From Butyrivibrio sp. YAB3001 (GTDB taxonomy: Bacteria; Bacillota; Clostridia; Lachnospirales; Lachnospiraceae): DNA of 64,000 nucleotides. The notes under the pieces were generated by a model that ran no database searches, had not been told where the DNA came from, and saw only the letters and a program-made list of their open reading frames with translations. Positions 45,559 through 53,726 of this stretch are shown here, in pieces. The DNA lies in contig NZ_FOKR01000002.1 of the NCBI RefSeq assembly GCF_900112195.1, positions 430,833-494,832 on the forward strand, read 5' to 3'. The stretch's first letter is position 1. Each line of letters opens with the position of its first letter. The position numbers were made by a program, and so were the translations under genes.

Positions 45559-46989
45559 TCAGTTTAAATAGTTCTTCACTCCAAAGGATTCATAAACGCA
45601 TTTCCTGAAATCAGTTAAGCTTTCAAATACGCCATCCGATATCATCTGCGCTCCGATGTTTCCGATTGCTGTAGCCTCACCGGGGCCTGCATTGACTCTT
45701 CTTTTTGTTTCTTTTGCCGTAAGACAGTTTAGGTATTCTGCATTAGAGCCACCACCTACAATGTTGATGCTGTCAAAATGTTTGCCGGTAATTGCTTCTA
45801 TTTCGCAAGCAGCATCTTTGTAGCATACAGCAAGGCTTCGGTATATAACTCTTGATATCTCCCAGGGAGTTTCAGGTATAGGCTGTCCAGATTCTTCACA
45901 CGCATTCTGAATTTCTTTTACCATGGAATCAGGATTTAAAAATCTCGAATCATTGGCATCAACAAGCGACTCTATCGTTTCCTCTTCTGCTCTCTTACAG
46001 AGATTGGAAAAAGAAAAATCATCATTCTCTTTCTTTCCATCGAAATCATACCCCTGCTCAAATTCTTTTTTCACAGACTGGATCATCCAAAGGCCCATGA
46101 TGTTTTTGAGGAATCTGTACCTTTTCTGATATCCGCCTTCATTGGTAAAATTGGCTTTCCTAGCCTCCTCAGAACAGTTTGCTTCTGCAAGTTCACATCC
46201 CATAAGTGACCATGTTCCCGAAGAAATATATAATGTATTTTCGTCAGTGCAAGGCACACTCATAACCGCAGAACCTGTATCATGCGTTGCAGGAAGAACC
46301 ACCTTGCAGTTAAATCCAACCTTTTCTTCTACGCTCTTTTTTAGCTGTCCCACTGTAGTTCCCGGCATGGATAACTCTCCAAATAGTTCATCCGGAAATC
46401 CCAAAAGCTCTATCAGTTCATGATCCCAGTCGGCCGTTTTTGCATTGAGTAGCTGCGTTGTTGATGCATTCGTATATTCCTGCTTGCGCACCCCTGTTAA
46501 AAGAAAATGAAAATAGTCGGGAACCATTAGAAGTGTTCTTGCTTTAGTCAAAGTCTCAGGAGTCTTTTGCTTTATAGCCATGAGCTGGTAAATTGTGTTA
46601 AAAACAGCTTTTTGAATGCCTGTCCTTGCATAAAGGTCTTTTTCCGAAATAATCCTGTAGACTTCAGCTTCCATCCCTTCTGTTCTGCCATCCCTGTAAG
46701 CCACGCAATCGCCAATAAGCTTGTCATCCTTATCCAGAAGCACAAAGTCAACACCCCAGGTATCAATTCCCATGGAATAAGGAATTTTTCCAAGTTCTTT
46801 ACATTTTTTCATTCCCTCAAGGATTTCAGAAAAAAGCCTTTCCGTATTCCAGACCTTATGCCCGTCCTTATCATCCATGCCATTATAAAAACGGTAAACT
46901 TCTTCAAGTACAATTCTGCCCTCTTGCATATGAGCAAGGATATGTCTTCCCGAAGAAGCACCAATATCAATCGCCAAGTAGTATTTCAT
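45559..46989 (-). CDS. rhaB: Rhamnulokinase
   Basis: Phosphorylates L-rhamnulose at O-1. A 476-residue FGGY-family kinase with the N-terminal loop AIDIGASSGRHILAHM and the rhamnulokinase-type YRFYNGMDDKDGHKVWNTER. It also has SMGIDTWGVDFVLLD, the central VLPATHDTGSAVMSVP, ISSGTWSLMGCEL and the late INIVGGGSNAEYLNCLTA. It is the last gene of rhaA-rhaD-rhaB. The ATG (MKYYLAIDIG) is preferred to a GTG three codons earlier that lies within the ribosome site region. Confidence 0.96.
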   Translation of the reverse strand: MKYYLAIDIGASSGRHILAHMQEGRIVLEEVYRFYNGMDDKDGHKVWNTERLFSEILEGMKKCKELGKIPYSMGIDTWGVDFVLLDKDDKLIGDCVAYRDGRTEGMEAEVYRIISEKDLYARTGIQKAVFNTIYQLMAIKQKTPETLTKARTLLMVPDYFHFLLTGVRKQEYTNASTTQLLNAKTADWDHELIELLGFPDELFGELSMPGTTVGQLKKSVEEKVGFNCKVVLPATHDTGSAVMSVPCTDENTLYISSGTWSLMGCELAEANCSEEARKANFTNEGGYQKRYRFLKNIMGLWMIQSVKKEFEQGYDFDGKKENDDFSFSNLCKRAEEETIESLVDANDSRFLNPDSMVKEIQNACEESGQPIPETPWEISRVIYRSLAVCYKDAACEIEAITGKHFDSINIVGGGSNAEYLNCLTAKETKRRVNAGPGEATAIGNIGAQMISDGVFESLTDFRKCVYESFGVKNYLN

Positions 46990-47021
46990 ATGTTCCACGC
47001 CTCACTGATTAGTCGCCACTT

Positions 47022-47870
47022 TTAATACTCACCAATAGTTCGATTTTTCTTTTCATAAAGAAAATCTTCGCTTATATTAACTCCAAAGGGCTCATTTAAT
47101 GCTCTGAAATCATCAGGTTCTATGGTCTGACGTTTTCTGTCTGTCATAGACATAACCTTCACCAGAATCTCTGCTGCTTTTTCAACTGTATGCATAAGAC
47201 CAAAGGTAATATCAAAATCAGTTCCGCAGGCAAACATTCCGTGATGAGCCCAAATAGCAACATCCTGTCTCTTCATGATCTCGGAAGTTGCAACCGCAAT
47301 TTCTCTTCCACCGGGAACCATCCACGGAACCACGCCAATTCCCTCAGGAAATACTATTGGGCACTCTGTTGCCATCTCCCATATTTCTCTTGTAAAGATC
47401 TTACCATCGAGAGGAAGCACAAAAGTAAGGGCGATTGTATTTGCCGGATGGCAATGATATACAACTCTTATGTTCTCATCGCGCTTTTTGCACACTTCAA
47501 GATTCATAAGATGTGAAGGAAGCTCTGATGTTGGGCGTCCGCCTTCCACAAGTCCCCACACGATCTTGTACTTTTCGCCTGTATCGTCTAACTTGATAAT
47601 GCATACATTTGCAGCAGGATCAATCTCAACATTTCTAAAATACTTCCCTGATCCTGTTACCATGAAATATTCTCCGGCAAGTTCTTTTACGGTTGTACCT
47701 ATCTCTTTCCATTCGGAAGCTTCATCAAGTTCTTCCTTTACAGCTTCAATTTCCTCACTCTTAATTCTATAGCTAAGGTTTCCGCCGTTTCTCTCATGCC
47801 ATCCCTGATAAAAACCATCAACGCACAGACGGCAGAATCCTTGTGCAAATTTTGAATCCAAAACTTTCAT
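47022..47870 (-). CDS. rhaD: Rhamnulose-1-phosphate aldolase
   Basis: Cleaves L-rhamnulose 1-phosphate into dihydroxyacetone phosphate and L-lactaldehyde. A 282-residue class II zinc aldolase: GGNLSYRI substrate loop, zinc ligands in VYHCHPANTIAL and in WAHHGMFACGTDF, and the MVTGSGKYFRNV phosphate-binding region. The start is ATGAAAG, with AAGGAG nine bases upstream. It lies 103 bp after rhaA and 32 bp before rhaB. The intercistronic gap before it contains the dispersed GGATTG stem-loop. Confidence 0.96.
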   Translation of the reverse strand: MKVLDSKFAQGFCRLCVDGFYQGWHERNGGNLSYRIKSEEIEAVKEELDEASEWKEIGTTVKELAGEYFMVTGSGKYFRNVEIDPAANVCIIKLDDTGEKYKIVWGLVEGGRPTSELPSHLMNLEVCKKRDENIRVVYHCHPANTIALTFVLPLDGKIFTREIWEMATECPIVFPEGIGVVPWMVPGGREIAVATSEIMKRQDVAIWAHHGMFACGTDFDITFGLMHTVEKAAEILVKVMSMTDRKRQTIEPDDFRALNEPFGVNISEDFLYEKKNRTIGEY

Positions 47871-47922
47871 TATAGCTATCTCCTTCATGCTTATATCTAT
47901 ATTTATGATGCAAAACTCAAAC

Positions 47923-47964
47923 GTAATGTCACGTATTGTTCCACTCAATACGCTCCTACAATCC
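47923..47964 (-). repeat. Dispersed GGATTG stem-loop, copy between rhaA and rhaD
   Basis: Read on the minus strand it starts GGATTGTAGGAGCGTATTG and ends CAATACGTGACATTAC, about 53 bp before rhaD. The stem CGTATTG/CAATACG has seven perfect pairs. Confidence 0.65.
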
Positions 47965-47973
47965 TATGTATTT

Positions 47974-49224
47974 TTATGCTCTCTTTGAAAGAACCTCTTT
48001 CTCATACTTTGCGCAATCTGCAAACCATTCATCCTCAGGCAGAACACCATTTTTCTCACAGTAATAATCCCAAACATCACCAAATGGCATCATCTTGATT
48101 CTCTCGTTAAGTGACATAAGTTCTGTAAAGTTGCCGCTATCCTGAAGTCTGGTAAGCACATCCATAGGCTGCAATTCTGCATACATAAGAGCCTTTAAGA
48201 AGTTCCTCATGCCATTGGTCCAGGCAGAAATACGGTTGATGCTCGCATCGAAATAATCCATTCCGATATAAAATCTGTCCGCGCCATTTCTTACAATTTC
48301 CTGTGCAAGGTCTCTTGCTTCATCATTAAAAAGAACTACATGATCAGAATCCCATCTAACAGGACGTGATACATGAAGCGCCATCTTATCATAGAAAAGA
48401 AGCATCGAAGAAAGCTTGTCAGCCACATTTTCAGTAGGATGGAAATGTCCGGTATCAATAAGGCACATAACATTATTCTTGGCAGCATAGTTCATATAAA
48501 ACTCATGACTTCCAACTGTATAGGATTCCGCGCCAATTCCAAACACCTTGGATTCTACTGCAATTGCAACCTTTGACTTATCATATGGAATAGAAAGAAT
48601 CTGATCCAGTGAATCCTTAAGTCTTGCTCTTGGAGCTTTTCTGTCTCCGGGAATATCCTTAAGTCCATCCGGAATCCAGATATTCATCATACATGTCTGC
48701 CCTGTCTGCTCTGCAAAATATTCTGATATTCTGATGCATGCCTGTCCATGTCTTATCCAAAACTGCCTGATATCTTCATCAGCTGATGAAAGTGTAGCTA
48801 CCTCTGACTTGGGATGACTAAAGTATGTTGGATTAAAATCAATTCCAAGTCCTCTTTCTTTGGCAAACTCTGCCCACTTCTCAAAATGCTCAGGTTTAAG
48901 CTCATCTCTGTCAGCCCATTCACCATCTTTAAATATCGCATAAGAAGCATGAAGATTTATTTTATGTTTTCCGGGAACATAGGATAATGTTTTATCGATA
49001 TCCTCCATCAGTTCCTCGGGAGTTGTCGCTTTATATGGATAATTACCTGTTGTCTGAATACCTCCTGTAAGCGGTCCCTTTTGATCAAAGCCAATTACAT
49101 CATCGCCCTGCCAGCAGTGCATTGAAAGTTTAATCTCTTTAAGTGCATCAAGCGCCTTATCAGTATCAACTCCAATTTTTGCATATCGCATTTTCGCTTC
49201 TTCGTATCTTTCTTGTACTGTCAT
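47974..49224 (-). CDS. rhaA: L-rhamnose isomerase
   Basis: Converts L-rhamnose to L-rhamnulose in the cytoplasm. A 416-residue protein of standard length, with the family start LKEIKLSMHCWQGDDVIGFD. The metal-binding segments are GIDFNPTYFSHPKSEVATLS, VAVESKVFGIGAESYTVGSHEF in part, MCLIDTGHFHPTENVADKLS and LHVSRPVRWDSDHVVLF. It is first in the rha operon and divergent from an AraC regulator. The ATG follows AAAGGGG. Confidence 0.97.
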   Translation of the reverse strand: MTVQERYEEAKMRYAKIGVDTDKALDALKEIKLSMHCWQGDDVIGFDQKGPLTGGIQTTGNYPYKATTPEELMEDIDKTLSYVPGKHKINLHASYAIFKDGEWADRDELKPEHFEKWAEFAKERGLGIDFNPTYFSHPKSEVATLSSADEDIRQFWIRHGQACIRISEYFAEQTGQTCMMNIWIPDGLKDIPGDRKAPRARLKDSLDQILSIPYDKSKVAIAVESKVFGIGAESYTVGSHEFYMNYAAKNNVMCLIDTGHFHPTENVADKLSSMLLFYDKMALHVSRPVRWDSDHVVLFNDEARDLAQEIVRNGADRFYIGMDYFDASINRISAWTNGMRNFLKALMYAELQPMDVLTRLQDSGNFTELMSLNERIKMMPFGDVWDYYCEKNGVLPEDEWFADCAKYEKEVLSKRA

Positions 49225-49586
49225 GTCATATCCCCTTTCAAACTATTCTCTACATAATAATTTTTCTTAATACTCTGAACTTTCTTTTTATAACAAGCCA
49301 AAACCCGACAAATTCTCATGTACCGCCTGGCTCATATTCAATAAAATTGCTTGTATTTCAATTTCATATACTTCATCTGAACATCTTGGTAATGCTATCT
49401 TAATTGACCTGTATTCATGCCATAAGCGTTCTTCTATAATAAAAATCTACACCATATTTCCCCCAAACTTAAGGTCTTAAGGAAACAGATTTTACGTCCT
49501 CTCTTGCAATCAAAATATTTTTTATATAGGATTATTTATGATAACTTTCTTTAAAAATTTGCATTGAATCATTAGGAAAAAAAGTC
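49225..49586. promoter_or_regulatory. Divergent promoter region of the rha operon and its regulator
   Basis: About 360 bp without a gene. For the plus-strand regulator, TTGCAA (49504-49509), a 17-base spacer and TAGGAT (49527-49532) form a plausible promoter. For rhaA, an extended -10 TGTTATAAA reads on the minus strand near 49287-49295 without a good -35, as expected for an activator-dependent promoter. A direct repeat CTTAAGG-T-CTTAAGG near 49468-49483 might be an operator half-site pair. Confidence 0.5.
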
Positions 49587-50609
49587 ATGAACAAGAGATT
49601 ATTAGATATATTAGGTGAAATAACAGATGAAGAAAAAGCCATTCTAAACGGCGAAGACCATATAAACAGGGATCTGTACTACAGCAAAAAAGATACGTCA
49701 GGCAGCTCCGACAGTTCACCAGACAATGAGATTGATTCATCCCGTGTCCTTCCAAATGGGAAGCTTATAGATATACGTCCTCATGTGCGCTTTATTCATT
49801 TTCCTCTTCACACACATAATTACGTAGAATTCATCTACATGTGTCAGGGAGAGACCATCCACATCATAGACGGTCAGAGGATTACTCTAAAGCAGGGCGA
49901 CCTTCTATTCTTAAACCAACACGCCAAACAGGAAATACTGCCTGCCGGCGAAAATGATATTGCTGTAAATTTCATGATACTCCCTTCGTTTTTCAGCACA
50001 GCATTTTCCATGTTGGAGCACTCTGATAGTCCCCTTAAAGACTTTCTTGTCAGTTGTCTTACACAAAAAGATATTGCCGGCAATTACCTATATTTCAACG
50101 TATCAAATGTTCCACAGATTCAGAACATTATGGAAAATCTCATCTGGAACATGATAATGGATAACGCCTCAAAAACAGACAGAATAATATCAGATTTCAA
50201 TGAAAAGACAACTATAAACCAAGTGACCATGGGACTTCTTTTCCTGACTTTATTGCAGCATACAGACACCATTAAAGTTTCACGAAGGTCCTATGACCAG
50301 GAGCTTATGTTCAAGCTATTAAGATACATTGAAGACGAATACAGCGATGCCAGTCTGAGTCATTTTTCAGAGATGGTAAAAGAGGATGAATACGTCCTTA
50401 GCCGCATCATCAAGAAAAATACAGGAAACACCTTTAAAGAATTGCTTCAGAATAAGCGGCTTTCAAAAGCCTGCGAACTATTAAAAAACACCGATATATC
50501 AATCGCTGACATATCGGTGCTGGTTGGTTATGATAACACAAGTTTTTTCCATAGGTTATTTAGAAGAATCCATGGATGCAGCCCAAGAGAATATCGTATC
50601 AATCTCTAG
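49587..50609 (+). CDS. AraC-family regulator, probably of the rhamnose operon
   Basis: A 340-residue cupin-plus-helix-turn-helix protein. The sugar-binding cupin (about 65-165) contains FIHFPLHTHNYVEFIYMCQG and GQRITLKQGDLLFLNQHAKQ. The C-terminal AraC domain (about 240-340) has two helix-turn-helix units, LSHFSEMVKEDEYVLSRIIK and ISVLVGYDNTSFFHRLFRRI, ending HGCSPREYR. By position, divergent from rhaA, it probably activates rhaADB when L-rhamnose is bound. The last 11 bases overlap the 3' end of the convergent YitT gene. Confidence 0.9.
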   Translation: MNKRLLDILGEITDEEKAILNGEDHINRDLYYSKKDTSGSSDSSPDNEIDSSRVLPNGKLIDIRPHVRFIHFPLHTHNYVEFIYMCQGETIHIIDGQRITLKQGDLLFLNQHAKQEILPAGENDIAVNFMILPSFFSTAFSMLEHSDSPLKDFLVSCLTQKDIAGNYLYFNVSNVPQIQNIMENLIWNMIMDNASKTDRIISDFNEKTTINQVTMGLLFLTLLQHTDTIKVSRRSYDQELMFKLLRYIEDEYSDASLSHFSEMVKEDEYVLSRIIKKNTGNTFKELLQNKRLSKACELLKNTDISIADISVLVGYDNTSFFHRLFRRIHGCSPREYRINL

Positions 50610-51480
50610 GTCTCATGTAGAAATTACCCATTATCTCCTCTGTTCGTATTGAGTTTACAAATGCTTTTGGATCAAGCTCTTTTATCGCAGGAATAAGTTT
50701 TCTTGTATCAGCAGCACTTACTATTGAATACACAATTTTTTTATCACAATGGCCATAGGAACCTTCCCCGTCAATAAGTGTTGCTCCATGGCCGCATAAC
50801 TCGTAAATCGTGTGGCAGACCTCATCGGGAACATCCGTAATGATAAAGAGCGTTCTCTGCTGATATGTTCTATAGAGAACATGAAGCGCCTGGGTTGAAA
50901 CATACTGGAATATCATGGAATATAACGCCTTGTCCCAACCAAAAAGGAGACCCGCAATAGTAAGAAGAATAACGTTTCCCGCAAGGATTATCGGGAAAGC
51001 ATCAATTCCTTTTCTCTGGGATAAAAAGATTGAAATAAAATCAGTTCCTCCACTGGTCGCGTCAACATCAAGGCACATAGTTATTGCCACAGCGTTGACG
51101 ATACCGCCAAATACAGCGATCAAAAGCGGATCATGCGTAACTTCCAAAGATGGAAGAAAGTCTACAAATACACCATTTGCAAAAACCATTATCATTGAAA
51201 AGCAAGTAAATTTCTTGCCTATAAATCTGAAACCGATATATATGGGAATGGCATTAAGTATAAGACTCACAGGAGTATAAGGAATCGTCACTCCAAAAAA
51301 CTTGGAAGCAACTCGAATAATAATAATCGTAAGTCCCTGCGCTCCACCGGGATAAAGCCCGCCTGCATTAATAAAGGTCTGAATATTCATCGCCATCAAA
51401 AAAGCTGCAAGCAGCACGACAATAAGCCTTATCAGATCTTTCTTTAATGTAAAAACAATTTTCTTTTTCTTCTCTGACAT
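50599..51480 (-). CDS. YitT-family membrane protein (DUF161/DUF2179)
   Basis: A 293-residue protein. Five or six hydrophobic segments cover residues 15-185, with NIQTFINAGGLYPGGAQGLT and DATSGGTDFISIFLSQRKG typical of YitT. The C-terminal cytosolic DUF2179 domain (about 200-285) reads TLFIITDVPDEVCHTIYELC and IDGEGSYGHCDKKIVYSIVS. The transported substance is unknown. The start ATGTCAGAG follows GGGGA; it is 14 bp after the GH3-like gene, so the two are probably co-transcribed. Confidence 0.9.
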   Translation of the reverse strand: MSEKKKKIVFTLKKDLIRLIVVLLAAFLMAMNIQTFINAGGLYPGGAQGLTIIIIRVASKFFGVTIPYTPVSLILNAIPIYIGFRFIGKKFTCFSMIMVFANGVFVDFLPSLEVTHDPLLIAVFGGIVNAVAITMCLDVDATSGGTDFISIFLSQRKGIDAFPIILAGNVILLTIAGLLFGWDKALYSMIFQYVSTQALHVLYRTYQQRTLFIITDVPDEVCHTIYELCGHGATLIDGEGSYGHCDKKIVYSIVSAADTRKLIPAIKELDPKAFVNSIRTEEIMGNFYMRPRD

Positions 51481-51494
51481 TTCAATTCCCCATA

Positions 51495-52781
51495 TCAATT
51501 AGATTCGCCAATGCTATCAGCATACTTGATTCTATATATTCTTCTCAAGGATTCATTAATCCTTTCTTCAGATATCACCCCGTTTTGAACAGCTTCTAAT
51601 ACTCCGTTGTAAGCCTCTTCAAAGTTCTCCGGTAGATAAATGATATCTGCTCCGGCATTGATCGCATTAACTGCAGCTTCTGCTGAAGTGTAATACTCTG
51701 TGATAGCCCCCTGGTTAAGCGGACCTGTCAGTACCACTCCATTAAATCCAAGCTTTCCCCTAAGTTCATCACTTATCATTTTGGAGGACAGCGAAGCCGG
51801 AGTATTGTCCCCAGTAACATTAGGAAGTGAAATATCACTCATCATAACAGCGCCTGCTCTGCCGCTATCAAATACGGACCTATAAATATCATAGATACCA
51901 CTTTCAAAAATTTCTGTGCTCGTATCATCTGTGGCAAGCTTCGACAGGTCAGAAGCCCCAACAGGGAAATCATACACACAGGCAGTTATGCCGCTGTCCT
52001 GAAGCCCCATTGCCAAAGAAGCTGTTATCTCTTTAACCGCACTTGCATCAGTTCCATACTTGCCATTTTCTGAAATATCAACAGAAGGCGCTATATTAAA
52101 ATTGAAACCGTATTTAAACATTGTAGCCGCAATATTAGTTGCGAAAGTATAGGCTGTATCAGCGTTATTTACTTCAACCTGCTCTATTCCGCCAATTGAA
52201 GCCGTGATTGTGCCGTCAGAGCTTCCATCCTCTCTGATTGCTGTAAAAATAGGATATTTGCTCATAGAATTTGTGTTTTGTATCATCTCTGATATCTGCT
52301 CAGTAGATTTGACATTCTTAGCAGAATAAACAATTCCACCTACCGCGTATCTGGACAAGGCTTCCTGAGTACTGGATCCTGCCTTTACAACTGTATCGAC
52401 TCCCGTAAACTGTTCAGGACTTACCATGAAGAGCCCTGCAACCTTATCTTCAAGAGAAAGCGCTGCTATCAGATTGTCTGCTGCATCATCAAGAACATCA
52501 CTCTCGCTCATCTCTTCAGGTTCCATAGCCACATCACTTGGAGTCTCTATTACTACATTTTCCTGCTGAGAATTTTCCAAAGAAGCTTCCTGCTCTGCAA
52601 CCTTCTCAGCTTTCATGTTCCGAAATGCCTTTTTGATATAGTGTACTCCTAATCCTCCTGCCAAAAGCACAACTACGATCATCGATACTAGTATTATATA
52701 TGCAATAAGCTGGCTCCTTTGCCTTCTTTGCCTTCGAGCCAGCCTCTTCTCATCAAAATCCTGTTCTTCCAATTTTCCCAT
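51495..52781 (-). CDS. Membrane-anchored GH3-fold protein, catalytic residues lost
   Basis: A 428-residue protein with one N-terminal membrane helix (about 22-45), a linker rich in Glu and Ser, and a GH3 (NagZ-like) barrel from about residue 90. Family landmarks such as VAGLFMVSPEQF, GGIVYSAKN, GFNFNIAPSVDI and LGFNGVVLTGPLNQGAI are recognisable. The nucleophile motif normally reading T-D-D-L is TGPL near 347, and the KHFPGHGD loop reads VYDFPVGASD near 265. Both the nucleophile Asp and the Lys-His-Gly-His loop are missing. It is therefore probably a pseudoenzyme that binds peptidoglycan or glycan. The ATG follows GAGGG; an in-frame ATG lies 11 codons upstream. Confidence 0.8.
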   Translation of the reverse strand: MGKLEEQDFDEKRLARRQRRQRSQLIAYIILVSMIVVVLLAGGLGVHYIKKAFRNMKAEKVAEQEASLENSQQENVVIETPSDVAMEPEEMSESDVLDDAADNLIAALSLEDKVAGLFMVSPEQFTGVDTVVKAGSSTQEALSRYAVGGIVYSAKNVKSTEQISEMIQNTNSMSKYPIFTAIREDGSSDGTITASIGGIEQVEVNNADTAYTFATNIAATMFKYGFNFNIAPSVDISENGKYGTDASAVKEITASLAMGLQDSGITACVYDFPVGASDLSKLATDDTSTEIFESGIYDIYRSVFDSGRAGAVMMSDISLPNVTGDNTPASLSSKMISDELRGKLGFNGVVLTGPLNQGAITEYYTSAEAAVNAINAGADIIYLPENFEEAYNGVLEAVQNGVISEERINESLRRIYRIKYADSIGESN

Positions 52782-52889
52782 ACTTCCCTCATATCTCCCT
52801 AAAACCTTTTTCATGGCAAAAATTGATTTTTTACCAATATATTATTCTAACAGAACAAAGAGATGGTTGGCAACACATAAAGGTCAACA

Positions 52890-52969
52890 ATGATGTCACG
52901 GGTCATAAGGTCTTTCACCAACTCTCAAGCATGCTTTTCGTGGGTTCAGACTTTTGACCCTGACATCAT
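52890..52969. repeat. Long hairpin with the GGGTCATAAGGTCT core
   Basis: ATGATGTCACGGGTCATAAG and onward (52890-52913) pairs with AGACTTTTGACCCTGACATC and two more bases (52948-52969), with a few mismatches. It is a relative of the hairpin at 27071-27129, and lies between the candidate RNA terminator and the GH3-like gene. Confidence 0.6.
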
Positions 52970-53012
52970 AATAATAGGGCAGAAGCTTCATCGATCTTAC
53001 CTGCTTCTGCCC
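52970..53012 (-). terminator. Terminator of the candidate 380-nt RNA
   Basis: GGGCAGAAGC and GCTTCTGCCC form a 10-base perfect stem, followed by TATTATTATG on the minus strand; the tail is only moderately T-rich. Confidence 0.7.
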
Positions 53013-53344
53013 TCATGCCGAGTACATATCTAATTCATTTTTCACTTCGTCCAATGGACCTGTCCTCCAATTCTCAGCTCCTCTTTCCATTAACCTTTGC
53101 ATTCATATGCTGTGGCTGCAAGCTGTTGATATTGCATTTACCACTCTCCATGTACTAGATAGCTGTATTCCTAATTCTTCGCTAACAATACTTCTAACTT
53201 ACTTTTTATGGAACTCAACTTAGTGTTTTGGTGGAGTGTACCATCCTTTCCCTGAATATTTTAATTTAGTTTCCCTTCGGACCGTACCTGCCTTTCTTTC
53301 TCCGTCACCTCGTTTTCTTGGAGAAGTATTTTGTTTCTTTAGAT
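52970..53344 (-). ncRNA. Candidate structured noncoding RNA of about 375 nt with consensus promoter
   Basis: The region has a textbook promoter, a terminator and no gene on either strand. Read on the minus strand, AATACTTCT (53330-53322) pairs with AGAAGTATT (53195-53187), closing a first domain. AGTACAT (53156-53150) pairs with ATGTACT (53027-53021), closing a second. Inside the second, CTTGCA/TGCAAAG and GTCCA-TT-GGAC-like stems occur. The signatures of tmRNA, RNase P RNA, SRP RNA, T-box, SAM, cobalamin and c-di-GMP riboswitches are not seen. The next gene downstream is 190 bp away behind a terminator, so a stand-alone RNA is more likely than a leader. Confidence 0.62.
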
Positions 53345-53350
53345 GTTTTT

Positions 53351-53379
53351 ATTATATGCATGTGCCCATAATTTGTCAA
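53351..53379 (-). promoter_or_regulatory. Consensus sigma-A promoter of the candidate RNA
   Basis: Perfect TTGACA and perfect TATAAT separated by 17 bases on the minus strand, giving a start near 53344. This is the best promoter seen in the window. Confidence 0.88.
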
Positions 53380-53582
53380 CACATTTTTATAATTTTTGAT
53401 AATTATTTTGAATATTAATCTATAATTGTGTTATTTTCTGCTAATTATTATAATTGTTTATTCATTTTGTACAATTATCAGCATTAAAATATGCTTATTT
53501 TAAGCCGTGGCAGCATCTCTTCAAGAATTAAGTATTTATGCGAATTGTAAAAAAACCATAAATGGATTTTCGGATTATTTTG

Positions 53583-53640
53583 ATTAAAATAAAGCAGATT
53601 CTATCTCAGACATTTTTCTTTTGCCAAAATAGAATCTGCT
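53583..53640 (-). terminator. Terminator hairpin after glyA
   Basis: AGCAGATTCTAT and ATAGAATCTGCT pair around a loop of 24 bases and are followed by TTATTTT on the minus strand. Confidence 0.75.
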
Positions 53641-53726
53641 AAATTGTCAGAATATAATACGAATTATGTCAGGATTGTGGAATCATATTCCGAAAAACAA
53701 TCCGTGATATTTTTCAATTAACATTA

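Noticed and set aside
52970..53344. RNase P RNA, tmRNA, T-box or cobalamin riboswitch as identity of the RNA
   Set aside because: The conserved strings expected for these (for example GAGGAAAGTCC, the tRNA-like end of tmRNA, GGNACCGCG, GCCACTG) are not found.
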